From assembly GCA_000969725.1 (NCBI GenBank), contig JXSR01S008968.1: a stretch of 40,910 nt of DNA; one strand, written 5' to 3'. The notes beneath the pieces were generated by a model, which was given only the letters and a program-made list of their open reading frames with translations, made no database searches and was not told the origin of the DNA. A program made the position numbers and the translations under genes. Source of the stretch: Ophiothrix spiculata (Eukaryota; Echinodermata; Ophiuroidea; Amphilepidida; Ophiotrichidae). This document shows positions 20,366-30,770 of the stretch, piece after piece (positions within the stretch are counted from its first letter, which is position 1; each line of letters begins with the position of its first letter).

Positions 20366-21620
20366 ACAAAGGACTTTGTCAACAAAGTGAAGGATTTTGA
20401 GCTAGACAGTGAGGAAATGATCATCCCCCGGTGAAGCACTTCGAGTCACCAGAGAGTGTTTAGAAAAGGACAATACCCTTACAGATAGGACATCTTGGAA
20501 CATCGATCAAATTGTGGAAGGTGTCAAACTCTGCTGGGGAACAACATACTTTTCCAACAATGCATCGTTCTACAGGCAATTACATGGATGTTCTATGGGA
20601 AGCCCAATTTCGCCAATTTTGGCAAACCTTGTCATGGAACAGTTTGAACAGCAGGCTTTGAACAGTAACAAAGTAATAACCCCAAGAATATGGCTGAGAT
20701 ATGTCGATGACACCTTCGTCATAATCAAAAAAAACGAACAGACCAAATTCTTTGAACATATAAACAGCATCAGCAGTAACATTAAGTTCACGCAAGAAGA
20801 ATGCGTCAACAATAAGCTTGCATTTCTTGATGCCCATGTCATCATAACTGACCATAGAAAACTAGCCACCGTTGTGTACCGCAAACCGACCCATAGCGAT
20901 CACTATCTGCAGTTTGGGTCACACCACCCACTGGTTCACAAACTAGGTGTCATTCGAACGCTTCATTACAGTGCTGAAACTGTTATTAGTGACAAAAAGG
21001 CTGTTTCAAATGAAAAAGAACACATCAAAGGGGCCCTAGAGAAATGTGGATATCCCAACTGGGCTTTTGAGCAACATAAGAAAGCCCACAAAGACACTAA
21101 AGCTTCTTCTGACAATAAGAGCACTCAGCCAAATAAGCGGGTTTTAGTGACTGTCCCATATTGTGCTGGGATCTCCGAAAGAGTAAAGAATATCTACAAA
21201 CTCTTTGGCATTTCTACAGCCTTTAAACCTGTGAATGAGCTCCACAACAGACTTGTTCATGTTAAAGACAAGCCACCCAGACAGCAATCCAACCTTGTCT
21301 ACGGTTTTAAGTGTAAAGGACCTAATTGTTCAGAATCCTACATCGGCGAAACCAAACAGTCACTAAAAGCGCGGTTAAGCCAACACAGAAGACCCAGCTC
21401 CTCAGAATATGTAGCTGACTCTGCGATCTACGAACATCTAAAAGAATCAGGACATTAATTTGATATAGAAGACGTTGCCATTTTAGACCGTGAGGAAAAG
21501 TGGTTCGAAAGGGGAATTCATGAAGCCATCTGGGAACGAGTGGAGAGACCTTCGCTAAACAAGCACGGGGGCTATAACATGTCTGGGACCAATCAGATAA
21601 TAACATTCCTTGCCAATTGA
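20366..21620 (+). pseudogene. PLE reverse transcriptase / GIY-YIG endonuclease, defective
   Basis: PLE enzymes copy the element RNA at a nick made by their own GIY-YIG endonuclease. The remnant starts inside RT (KDFVNKVKDFELDSEEMI, 20,369-20,422). A deletion plus frameshift near 20,425 then removes the motif A segment with its catalytic Asp. The next frame is open from 20,421 to 21,458. Counting from GTG at 20,514, residues 29-42 are GSPISPILANLVME, 63-66 YVDD, 104-107 FLDA, 121-129 VYRKPTHSD and 178-183 CGYPNW (linker). The GIY-YIG core begins at 262 (VYGF), with C267 and C272, YIG at 276-278, Arg287 and His291. TAA at 21,456 interrupts it; the same frame continues 53 codons to TGA at 21,618, including HEAIW (probable catalytic Glu) and LNKHGG. 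No N-terminal region upstream of RT is present. GTG is only the first convenient codon, not a proven start. Confidence 0.9.
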
Positions 21621-21703
21621 CACCTACCAGCCTTACTCCAAACAATACAACCAATCTATCTCTGCAGTTGCCATAAAGAAGTCCAAAGTGTTTGGATGAA
21701 CAT

Positions 21704-21750
21704 TTGCAAGTAAGCAATTAATGTCCAGTATTCTATTCATAATTAATAAC
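21704..21750 (-). repeat. PLE inverted repeat, right arm (47 bp)
   Basis: Inverted partner of 20,313-20,359. It begins at TTGCAAGTAAGC about 84 bp after the TGA of the frame and ends directly against the target duplication at 21,751. Confidence 0.85.
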
Positions 21751-21763
21751 ATTTCCAATAGAT
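21751..21763. repeat. 13-bp target-site duplication, right copy
   Basis: ATTTCCAATAGAT, partner of 20,261-20,273. The GAT at its right end belongs to the second Asp codon of the host YVDD on the minus strand. Confidence 0.9.
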
Positions 21764-21828
21764 CGTCGACATATCGCTTCCAGAGATATTGTTTACAGTT
21801 CAATCATGAAATGAAGCAGTGGCAATAG
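21751..21828 (-). pseudogene. Older minus-strand PLE reverse transcriptase, part 1 (YVDD motif)
   Basis: Minus-strand reading gives CKQYLWKRYVDDLLE, with WKRYVDD at 21,762-21,782, the RT catalytic motif. It continues, after the inserted element, into LLEIFK at 20,273. Upstream (to about 21,828) the frame is interrupted by a stop. It then meets the CTGTTCAAGGAATCC block, which also borders the PLE remnant at 12,847. The host is probably the same family member as that remnant, with a different internal deletion (inference). Confidence 0.8.
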
Positions 21829-21872
21829 ATTTCTGTTCAAGGAATCCTATACAGAAATTCACGACAATGGGA

Positions 21873-21903
21873 CTGACTGGACTTCCCATCGCGGATCCGA
21901 AAC
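21873..21903 (+). ncRNA. Possible degenerate hammerhead-like motif, copy 2
   Basis: CTGACTGGAC...GGATCCGAAAC, the counterpart of 12,890-12,920. One stem II pair is lost here (GATCC instead of GTCC), so this copy is even less likely to be active. Confidence 0.3.
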
Positions 21904-22484
21904 GTTGTCTGTAAATGTTTTCTCGGAATTCAAAGTACGTGGAGGTCAACGTAACAAAACCGCATGTTGCTTTAGGTTTTGATATGATATGTTATTTAAA
22001 AGGATTTCTGTTAAGCTGGAAATATTGAGAAAATTGGATATGTTACTTCTATGTGTTCCTCCACAAAACGTATTAAGCAACTCACGTATGATATACTGAC
22101 CACATAATCCAATGGTATACTATTATCTCTGTATTATTTATACCTTGTCACACATATATATGTACACGCCAGCACTAGCAATTTGCCTACAAGTATTGAA
22201 ATATACATATAAAACATATTGAATCCCGTGTTCAACTTAATCCAAGAGCATCAAAATCAATGATGCATTTAAGAATTGTGTTGTATATCAGTCAAAATCA
22301 TCATTTCATACTAAGTTAAATCACTATTTTGCTAACTTTTTGATCATATTGTTTTAAAGTCCGCTCTCGGAGAAAAATATTACATACGATCACTTACTGT
22401 CATGGTCCTTTAAAACAATGTGACTTTCCTAATTTCATACCGATATATATATTTGCTGTAAGTGGATCCATACTAACTAGATAC

Positions 22485-23047
22485 TATTAGTTACCCCCTG
22501 CTTGTTCACGAAATACGGGCAAATATCTAGGGTCTGGTGCCATATTCCATGAGGCCGACAGGCCGAATGGAATATGGCACCAGACCCTAGATATTTCCCG
22601 TATTTCGTAAGAACAAGCAGTGGGACAACGATTTTATCCTTTTATGTGTACATGAATTCTGTAATCTCGTTGGTAAACTTACCATCAAAAACGAAATTTT
22701 AATCATAAAAGCTTTAAAAAACAAAGCATGGAAATCCTCAAGTCACAACCATGCCGCGTGCTTGGTTGGGTGTGCGCGTATTGTTCAAGGCGTGTACGCT
22801 TGCGTCACGACCAATGCGTAAGCGCTAAATTTAATGCGATACACTCTTACGCAGCAACTTAAATGACGCACAAGCACATTTTTAGCTCAAATGATCACGA
22901 ACAATATGGTGTTTGTGTATGAGTCACGGAATACGGGATATATTCAGGGTTTGGCTTATGTTTATTTCTGAAAATCATGAATACGGGTTTTGTTTAAAAT
23001 ATGTTTGACCAATGAGATTACAGAATTCGTGTACACTAAAGGATAAA
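22485..23047. mobile_element. Foldback insertion with near-perfect 53-bp hairpin, private to P2
   Basis: P1 reads AGATACAGCAGTTT without interruption (about 13,537). Here about 560 bp intervene. The left part is a hairpin with arms 22,498-22,550 and 22,567-22,620, of which 30 bp (22,521-22,550 against 22,567-22,596) pair perfectly and the rest with small indels. A second inverted pair, 22,632-22,672 and 23,009-23,047 (TTTATCC..GAATTCTGTAATCTC), encloses the remainder, including a CG-rich stretch at 22,750-22,870. A third, weaker copy of the ACGGAATACGGGATATATT motif lies near 22,926. Non-coding; superfamily not assigned. Confidence 0.75.
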
Positions 23048-23879
23048 GCAGTTTGTACAATATTTTATTTGTGTATTTTCTATCCAACGGTTTCGTATAT
23101 TAGTATAATTATAGTCACCGTTTCAGTGTATTCTCCTCTTTGTCCCTCTCCTTTCCCTCTCCAGTAGGCAAAAGTGTATTGTACTTATTCACAAAATACA
23201 AATACAGTTGCCATTAACATTATTTCATGTCTTAACAATATGTTATATTTTACCTTTAACTGTTTAACTTTAATAATACACAATTTTACTAATCAATTAT
23301 ACCAGATTTCAATTGTCTTGTCAATTATTAATCTTGCTGTACTTTCCAGACAATACGGTTGCAAAACACAGTGATTAAATAGACATTAACACATGGTCGC
23401 TTTAATATTCAAAAAGAAACACGAAAATCAAATTGAACATATTTCCATAATATTTTATTCATAAATATTGTTGTAATACTATTTCATGGGACCGTATGGT
23501 TTAATATCGTGTGTGGTTTGCATAATGTTGATACAAACTGGTGCTGTTTATTCAACTAAAAAAAAAGTAGCCCTTGTTTGCTTGTGTTTTTTTTTACAAT
23601 TGTATAAATTACAGGCCCCTCCCCCTTTGGCTACGACACGATGATGCGTTTTTGCTCAACTTTAATCAACAAAGCCGCGTTATCGTTCACAAGAACGCGG
23701 AGTGAATTCATACAAACATTTTGGATTTGTAATGTAATTATTTTCAAAACCTAACCCTAAAATTTCGGACGGGACCTACAGTATACTTGGTCCCAGAAAA
23801 TCTTAGAAGCTATGAATTGTGATATAAGTGACTGGGAACAGAGACGAGGAAGTTGAATATATTTTCCCCTTTAGCATTA

Positions 23880-25028
23880 GGGGAAAGTGGGGTGAGTCGG
23901 CCCTCGGGGCGAGTTGGCCCACCACAAGTTTCTGATCACGTGACCTAGGGAGAATTATGTTACTGGTGATTTTTGGACATATATAAAGCATCAAATTTAC
24001 CATAAAATTTACACAACCACGCTCATCTCTTTTTGTGAGTTATCAGTAAAACGAGTTTTTGAGTTACCTAAGTAAACTTTTTTTTAGCAAACGTAATTTT
24101 GTACTAGTGTCAAGATATTACTTCGCTGGACTAAGTTATTATAATTGATTACGAGCTATGGTACATGTCCCACATGTCATGGGATCAAATCTACTTTATC
24201 CTTTGTTTTGTTGGTATACCAAGAGGTTAAGTCAAAACAGGGGCTACGGGGTGAGTTGACCCCCTACCACATGGTAGGCCCTATGGCGAATTTGCCCAAG
24301 ATGGTATGATAAGAATCGAGCACAATAACATTTATGACGTTTTAACACGATTTTAATTCTAAACAAGTAAATAGATGCGTATAACTAGACACTAGGGCCC
24401 GTATTCCAGAAAGATGTTTAGCTAAACCATTGTTTAACTGAGCATCAACTGTCCAGGAATGATACGCATCATTGCAGCTTTCAAGCAGAACAGTTCAATG
24501 AGTCGTGCTGTTGACGAGAAATAAAACCTTGATTTAGCTAAACACCTTTCTGGAATACGGGCCTAGGAGTCTTAAATGAAACCGGTAGGCCTATATTGCA
24601 TATACTACATGCAGATAACAATGTAGGTCACACCGTATCTTTTTAAAAGATCGATATTGTATTAATGTATTATGGCATTTCATCTCAAAAGTACATTTTT
24701 GTATGCAGAACATTCCCGTGCTTCACTTAAAAAAACATAATGTATGAAATCTGTCAAGGTAAAATGAGTACGACTCTTCTTTTGTAAATGGGGCCAACTC
24801 ACCCCACTGGGTGGGCAAACTCGCCCCGCTATGCGGGATGAGTTGGCCTTTTTGTCGCCATTTTTATTTTTTTAATTATTTAAATACGATAAGCCGCAGG
24901 GTCTTAGTATTTACATAAAACATAGCTTGGGTACATGTCTTGTGTTAATAGGAAAATCTTCTAGACCTTAACCTCTCCAATACAGGGGCGTTCAAACAAA
25001 AGAGGGGCCAACTCACCCCACCCTCCCC
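23880..25028. mobile_element. 1,149-bp non-autonomous DNA transposon (GGGTGAGTTGGCC type)
   Basis: Ends GGGGAAAGTGGGGTGAGTCG and the complement CAACTCACCCCACCCTCCCC, flanked by TA (23,878-23,879 and 25,029-25,030). P1 reads through the same point (TTTAGCATAATATATATTGACC, about 14,722), an empty site. The GGGTGAGTTGGCC/GGGCGAGTTGGCC word is duplicated just inside each end (near 23,890 and 23,908; near 24,792-24,845 and 25,010) and appears once near 24,250. That is typical of transposase-binding subterminal repeats. No transposase frame. It carries a nested MITE at 24,396. Confidence 0.8.
24396..24563. mobile_element. GGCCCGTATTCCAGAAAG MITE nested in the larger transposon
   Basis: 168 bp with inverted ends GGCCCGTATTCCAGAAAG and CTTTCTGGAATACGGGCC; the arms continue through TGTTTAGCTAAA. 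TAG on both sides (24,393-24,395 and 24,564-24,566) is a possible 3-bp target duplication, as in PIF/Harbinger-like elements, though those usually prefer TWA. Non-coding. Confidence 0.75.
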
Positions 25029-25550
25029 TATATATTGACCTATGGATACTTATTAGAAAATTTGTCGAAAAAAATAAGAAAACAAACCATTTTATTAAAA
25101 TTTCACAGGTATGACGCAGATTGCTACAGGTTAACTGGAAAGATAGAAAATAAAAACAATGCATGGATTCATAAAAGAGTTGGAGTCCCTGATGAGGATG
25201 TCTGCTTTTGCAACTGAGGAGGTGAAAGCTCTCCATGTATGGACATTGGGAACACCGTTAAGATAGTATGCAGATGACAGTGGAAGGAGGAGTAGAAGGA
25301 AAGGCCAGGCCAGGAAAAGGAAGGCAGGTTGGGTTAATAACACCAAAACATGTACAGAAGGATTAATGGCCGTGGCAAGAAAAAAAACGAAGAGAGGAGA
25401 ATTCCGACGGTCCTATCAGGACGATGGCAACACAGCAGCAGCAGCTGCAACATCCAAAGAAAGAAATGAAAAGTGACTCACTCACAGAACATTTTGTAAG
25501 ATTCGGTTTATCCTTTATAGGTGTGTGTACCTAATTGATTAACTAAAATA

Positions 25551-25623
25551 GGAGCTCGTGTGGTCTAGTGGAATAGCGCAGGACTCCGAATCATGATATC
25601 GCGAGTTCGAGCCCCGCTACGGC
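25551..25623 (+). tRNA. tRNA-like sequence, probable retroposed pseudogene (CCG loop)
   Basis: Box A-like TGGTCTAGTGG (25,561) and box B-like GAGTTCGAGCC (25,603) are present. A loop CTCCGAA (25,584-25,590) would give anticodon CCG (Arg) on a stem with one mismatch. The T stem has one mismatch, and the acceptor strands (GGAGCTC and TACGGCC) do not pair. P1 lacks it (GTACCTATAGTG, about 15,535); CCTA occurs on both sides, so it is an insertion, perhaps a SINE head or tRNA retrocopy. Not a functional tRNA on present evidence. Confidence 0.5.
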
Positions 25624-26689
25624 CAACAACTTAAGTCCTTGCCTATAGTGTAATATTGAGATAATATAATAAAGTCATTATGTTCATATAAATGACATTT
25701 TCATTTATCAAAACTGGCAAATGAGTGGATAATAAAACTTTCCCGGGATAAATAAATTCCTCATGACACGTAATCCCATCTGTTGCATACTAAATGGCGT
25801 AGTTAAGCCGCTTGAACACTTATAAGCCTGTAAATTTGTATTCAGGAACAAGTATTGTCGTGCTTTTATGCCTCTACAAATTCTAAATCTGGTTTGATTC
25901 AGAAAACGAAACTATGTTCATTAGTATTTATTTAGTGTATTTTATTGTTTCCTAGCAATGCGGATATGTTGTACCTGCAGAGGTTATATGTTAATACATT
26001 CACATATATGTTCTATTTGATTTGTACATTAATTACTGCGTAAAATACTTGACGCAAGTGAAATTGTACAGAAAAAATAGACCGCGTGCTGAAGGAATGC
26101 AAAGCACCTTATTCTTACGGATGAAGCACTATGGTGGAACAACGAATTCAACGGTGATTATATGAATGATCAAATCTTAACTAAAGTCGGTGACTTTTTT
26201 TTTCTAATGTTTTGGGAAACATTTATCCTGATAGGAGTTTGAAACGCATCGTTTTTGTTTTGCAAATATTGACCACAAAATGACCGAATTTTTGCCTCAC
26301 ACATCCAAGATTTTAAAAAATTAGCTGTATAAGACACGGAGCACCATCATCACGCACAGGGGAGAACAAATTTCCGCTTTGAGACTTTCCTCTAATACTG
26401 ACAAATGAGATAGCTTGCAATATAAACTGCGACGTGAGTTGAATTATACAAATCCGTTATTATCGAAAGCTAATCCCTGGTCATCTTAATGTAGCGTACA
26501 TAAGGATTTTAAGAATCAACTTGAAGACGTAAGGTGAATTTGTAATCAGATAATGACGGCTCGTTTAATTATTTAAAGAATAGAAGAATACATAAAAACT
26601 CAGAGTGAACTTATGTTTTATTTTCATTCAGGCAGATTTTACTTTACACTATATTTGCACGTTGTACAAATATACAATCTTGAAAATGA

Positions 26690-27607
26690 AAGTAAGAAAA
26701 AGTGACTCACTCACATATTTTTGGTAAGATTCGGTTTATCCCTCTAGTGTAATATTTAGAAAATATAATAAAGTCACTATGTAAATATAAATGACATTTT
26801 CATTGATCAAAAATGGCAAATGTGCGGATAACTAACATTTCCCGGGATAAATAAATTCCTCGTGACATAGAATCCCATCTGTTGCATACTAAATGGCGTA
26901 GTTAAGCCGCTTGAACACTTATAAGCCTGTAAATTTGTATCCAGGAACAAGTATTGTCGTGCTTTTATACCTCTACAAATTCTATATCTGGTTTGATTCA
27001 GAAAACAAAACTATGTTCATTAGGGTGTATTTTATTGCTTCCCAGCAATGCAGATATGTTGTGGTTGAGGTTATGTGTTAATACATGCACATTGATATCC
27101 TATTTTATTTGTAAATTAATAACTGCGTCTTAATACAAGACGCAAATGTAATTGTACAGAAATAATGGACCGCGTGCGGAAGGAATGCAAATCACCTTAT
27201 TCTTGCACGATGAAGCATTCAACGGTGATTATACGAATGATCAATGACTAAAAATGCTGACTGCGCACTTTTTTACTAATGGTATGGGGAACATTTATCC
27301 AAATAGGAGTTTGAGACGCATCGTTTTTGTTTTGCAAATATTGACCACAAAATGACCGAATTTTTGCCTCACACATCCAAAATTATAAAAAAATAAGCTG
27401 TATAAGACACGGAGCACCATCATCACGCACAGGGGTGAACAAATTGCCACTTTGAGACATTCCTCTAATACCGACTAATGAGATAGCTTGCAGTATAAAC
27501 TGCAATGTGAGTTGAATTATACAAACTCGTTATTATCTAAAGCTAATCCCTGGTCATCTTAATGTGGCGTACATAAGGATTTTAAGAATCAAGTTGGAGA
27601 CGTAAGA
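26690..27607 (+). repeat. Q3, tandem copy of the Q block
   Basis: From AGTGACTCACTCACATATTT through TGGTCATCTTAATGTGGCGT and GTTGGAGACGTAAGATG. It follows Q2 directly in the same orientation and shares the CCGCGTGC..AAGGAATGCAAATCACC and CGTTTTTGTTTTGCAAATAT blocks. About 0.9 kb. Confidence 0.8.
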
Positions 27608-28330
27608 TGTGTATTTTAATTTTTCCCTAGCAATGCGGGTATGTTGTACCTGCAGAGGTTATGTGTTAATACATTCACATAGATATTCTATTTGTACATT
27701 AACTGCGTCTTAATATTTGACGAAAATGAAATTGTGCAGACATATTAGACCGCGTTCTGAAGGAATGCATAGCACCTTATTCTTACGGATGATGCACTAT
27801 GATGGAACAAAGAAATTAACGGTGATTATATGAATGATCAATTCTTAACTAAAATTTATGACAGCGCACTCTTTTTACTAATGTTATGTGAAACATTTAT
27901 CCAGATAGAAGTTTGAGACGCATCGTTTTTGTTTTCAAATATTGACCACAAAATGACCGAATTTTTGCCTCACACATACCAAAGACTTACAAAAAAGCTG
28001 TATAAGACACGGAGCACCATCATCACGCATAGGGGAGAACAAATTGCCGCTTTCCTCTAATACCGACTAATGAGATAGCTTGTAGTATAAACTGCGACGT
28101 GAGCTGAATTATACAAATCCGTTATTATCTAAAGCTAATCCCTGGTCATCTTAATGTGGCGTACATAAGGATTTTAAGAATCAAGATGGAGACATAAGAT
28201 GAATTTTTAATTGATAATGTCGGCTTGGATAATTATTTGAAGAATACACGAGTACATAAAAACTCAGGCTGAACTTAGGGGATAATTTATGTTTCATTTT
28301 TATTAAATACAGACAGATTTTACTTTACAC
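27608..28330 (+). repeat. Q4, 5'-truncated tandem copy of the Q block
   Basis: Starts in the middle of Q at TAGCAATGCGGGTATGTTG (about 27,630; equivalent 25,955 in Q2). It then runs to the common tail and the GACAGATTTTACTTTACACT segment, also present after Q2 (26,630). The junction with Q3 lies at about 27,607-27,625. Confidence 0.8.
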
Positions 28331-28388
28331 TATATTTGCAATTTTACCCAAAATTCGTCATGTTCTTAATGTTTCAAGATTGACTGAA

Positions 28389-28795
28389 ACCTTGAATTCA
28401 TTTACTCTAAATATAGTACGTGAATTCACGTACAGTAAAGAAAACTACTTACTAATACTGTACATGTATATAAATTCACGTATTCTAACTTTTGATTCAT
28501 TTTCTTTAGCAATCTATGAACATTTATGTTGATCATATCCTACAAATTTACTGTTTAAATTTTAAATTCTTTGCGTCGTTTTCATTTTTTCAAATTTGAA
28601 AAAAAAAAAAAAATATCGGGCAGATTAATTTCATTGCTTAATTTATAGAATTGGTCCAATTCAACATGAAAATGCTTCGAAATGTTATCAGATATTAATA
28701 GTTTGCTCTAAAAAAATGATTTTTAAGTTAGCGTACGTGATTTCATACACTGTATTATAGTACGTACCATATTTAGAGTAACTGTATTACGACCT
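28389..28795. repeat. Large inverted repeat around the R2 start
   Basis: 28,389-28,500 (TTTACTCTAAATATAGTACG onward) is the inverted counterpart of 28,694-28,795 (AGTTTGCTCTAAAAAA... through ATATTTAGAGTAA). R1 and R3 retain only the right arm (16,497-16,620; 32,249-32,340). R blocks may therefore start within a two-armed element of which only R2 keeps both arms. Confidence 0.55.
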
Positions 28796-28836
28796 TTCTC
28801 TAACTGAAATGTTCAACTTCGCTGTTGGTGCTTGCG

Positions 28837-29049
28837 TAGCCTTTCTCCAAGGCGTTGTATTACAGGGTTCGGTATATTGTAATGTATATATCGCCCTCTA
28901 AAACTAGCGGCGCTTCGCTTCGCTCAGCCTCACGCTTCGCTACGCTCAGCGCTCGCAGATGGCAAGCGCCTCACGGCGCTTGCTAACTAGCAACTAGCTC
29001 GTATCGCGCCTTTTGAGTCAATATTTCGAAGCGTCTTTAACAAAGACTA
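28837..29049. mobile_element. hAT-like MITE, 213 bp, private to R2
   Basis: Flanked by a 9-bp direct repeat GTGCTTGCG (28,828-28,836 and 29,050-29,058). R1 has a single GTCCTTGCG there (about 16,662). Ends TAGCCTTTCTCCAAGGCG and the complement of TAGTCTTTGTTAAAGACG, so the 18-bp ends are related with mismatches. The body is unusually GC-rich for the window, with CTTCGCTTCGCTCAG and CTTCGCTACGCTCAG repeats. An 8-9 bp duplication and TAG ends suggest hAT. Confidence 0.75.
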
Positions 29050-30770
29050 GTGCTTGCGCTTCAAAGTACACTCAAAAGAAACAGACATGGAGAAAAATAA
29101 TTAACCCATCGACTTATGCGTACTACGTAAACGTGTTTTCGTGCATGCCAGCCGTGACGTTAGAGTAAAATATTATGTCTTAAAAAAGTAAACGTTGTTC
29201 AAAAACAAAACACAATACTTCCACATATTCCTAAAACACGTAAGCAACTCACGTATGATGCACTGACCACATATCACTAATGGTTATATCAGCTTTGTAT
29301 TATTCATATCTCGTCACATGCGTTTGTACATGATAGCACTAACAAATCGCCATACCAGTATTGAATGATGAAAATATCTATCCCCTATTATGTATCCTAA
29401 GGCAACTAAAGTTTATTAAATGTTTCCTTTTCATTACAACTTTAGACATATTGCATATCTGATTTTTGCCATAATCATATTAATCGAGGATTCTGATTTA
29501 GTTAAATTTAAATTTGGATCCGGTGACACGTTTCTGTAGTGCATTATATTTTGTCCATTTACCATTAGCTATTGAAGACATATCATCCACAGACATTTTA
29601 AGCGTTATGTTATCAATACGAAAATTAGGACTTACGAAACAGGTCTTCTGAATTATTCGGCCAGGTGTATTCTATTTTTTAGGATCTTTGAGATAACCTG
29701 ATAAAGTCATCATGTTCATATTAATAACAATCTTTGTGGATAACTGATTGAGATAAATAAATTCATCTTGACACAACACTATTAGGGCCTACCTGTTGCA
29801 TAGTAAGTAGAAGGTGAAGCGCTTTAACACTGTTAAGTTTATAAATTAGTATTCAAGAACAATTGCCTTGCCGTGATGCGTCTACAAATTCACAATTAGG
29901 ATACATCACGAAAATGTGTTCATTAGTATTCATAGGATGTTTTTATTCTTCATGTGCAGGTATGCTGTACCTGCGGAGATAATGTACTAGGTAAACACAT
30001 TATTGGTGAATCATGTTAATAGTAAGCTAAGTATTGAACATGTTTGGAATCATTATGCATTACAGCTATAGTGACAAAATGCCAGCTTATAACCAATCTG
30101 CTATTTCTTAACTTTTTACTTTCTTTATTTCAATGATTACATTACATTGACAATAAAAAGGTAAACATTGCGCCTGGGAATGCTTGAAAAGCATCATCAT
30201 GCTTTGTTTTTATTTTATTTTTTATTTACCGATTTTGACCATGAATAGACCGACTATTACGCGTCGGGTTGCATGGTTCAATTAAGGCAAGTCGTACAAT
30301 TAACTTGTGTAAGACTCTGGGCACCTTGATCACACACAGGGGATAGCAAATTGTCGCTTTAAGACGTCCTCTGATGCCGCTTTATGAGATAGCTTGCAGT
30401 ATAAACTGCGATGTTGGTTGAATGTGGAATAACGTAATTATCTAAAGCTAATCGTTGGTCATCTAAATGAGGCGTATATAATATTTTGAGAATCATTTTG
30501 GAGACGGAAGGAAAATTTCTAATCAAGTTTATTTTTAACAATTCAAACGCATATGTGACTACTAAAACATAGATCGATTTTAAACCAATTGCACATGTAT
30601 TTAGAAAATGAAATAAACCCCTACCATTGTTGATAGATTAAACATAAAATGGATAAATGAAGTTGAAAAAATTAACAAACAAACAAACAAACCAAAATAT
30701 AATACAGTAAACGTTTATGAAGTTTTAATTGTGAGAGATAAGTACACTAATAATGCATGAGGGGAACGTA

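Larger units (their letters stand above)
20274..21750 (+). mobile_element. Penelope-like retroelement copy, 1,477 bp, inserted into an older PLE
   Basis: Bounded by the 13-bp direct repeats. It contains a 39-bp left extension (20,274-20,312), a 47-bp repeat (20,313-20,359), a 5'-truncated RT plus GIY-YIG frame in plus orientation (about 20,366-21,620), a short 3' spacer and the same 47 bp inverted (21,704-21,750) ending exactly at the target duplication. PLEs transpose by target-primed reverse transcription and often leave truncated copies with asymmetric terminal repeats; this fits. It is young compared with its host: the two 47-bp repeats appear identical, whereas the host has several stops within about 100 bp. 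Confidence 0.85.
21829..26640 (+). repeat. Repeat block P2-Q2
   Basis: Second copy of P1-Q1 (12,841-16,480), lengthened by three insertions absent from P1: 22,485-23,047, 23,880-25,028 and the tRNA-like segment near 25,551. It lacks the M1 MITE and the TTAA-flanked insertion of P1. The Q part (25,505-26,625) is followed directly by two further Q copies. Confidence 0.85.

Noticed and set aside
20570-20884. Minus-strand frames of 91-104 codons opposite the PLE
   Set aside because: Shadows of the plus-strand RT frame.
21322-21717. 131-codon minus-strand frame
   Set aside because: Overlaps the GIY-YIG coding region on the opposite strand; no homology of its own.
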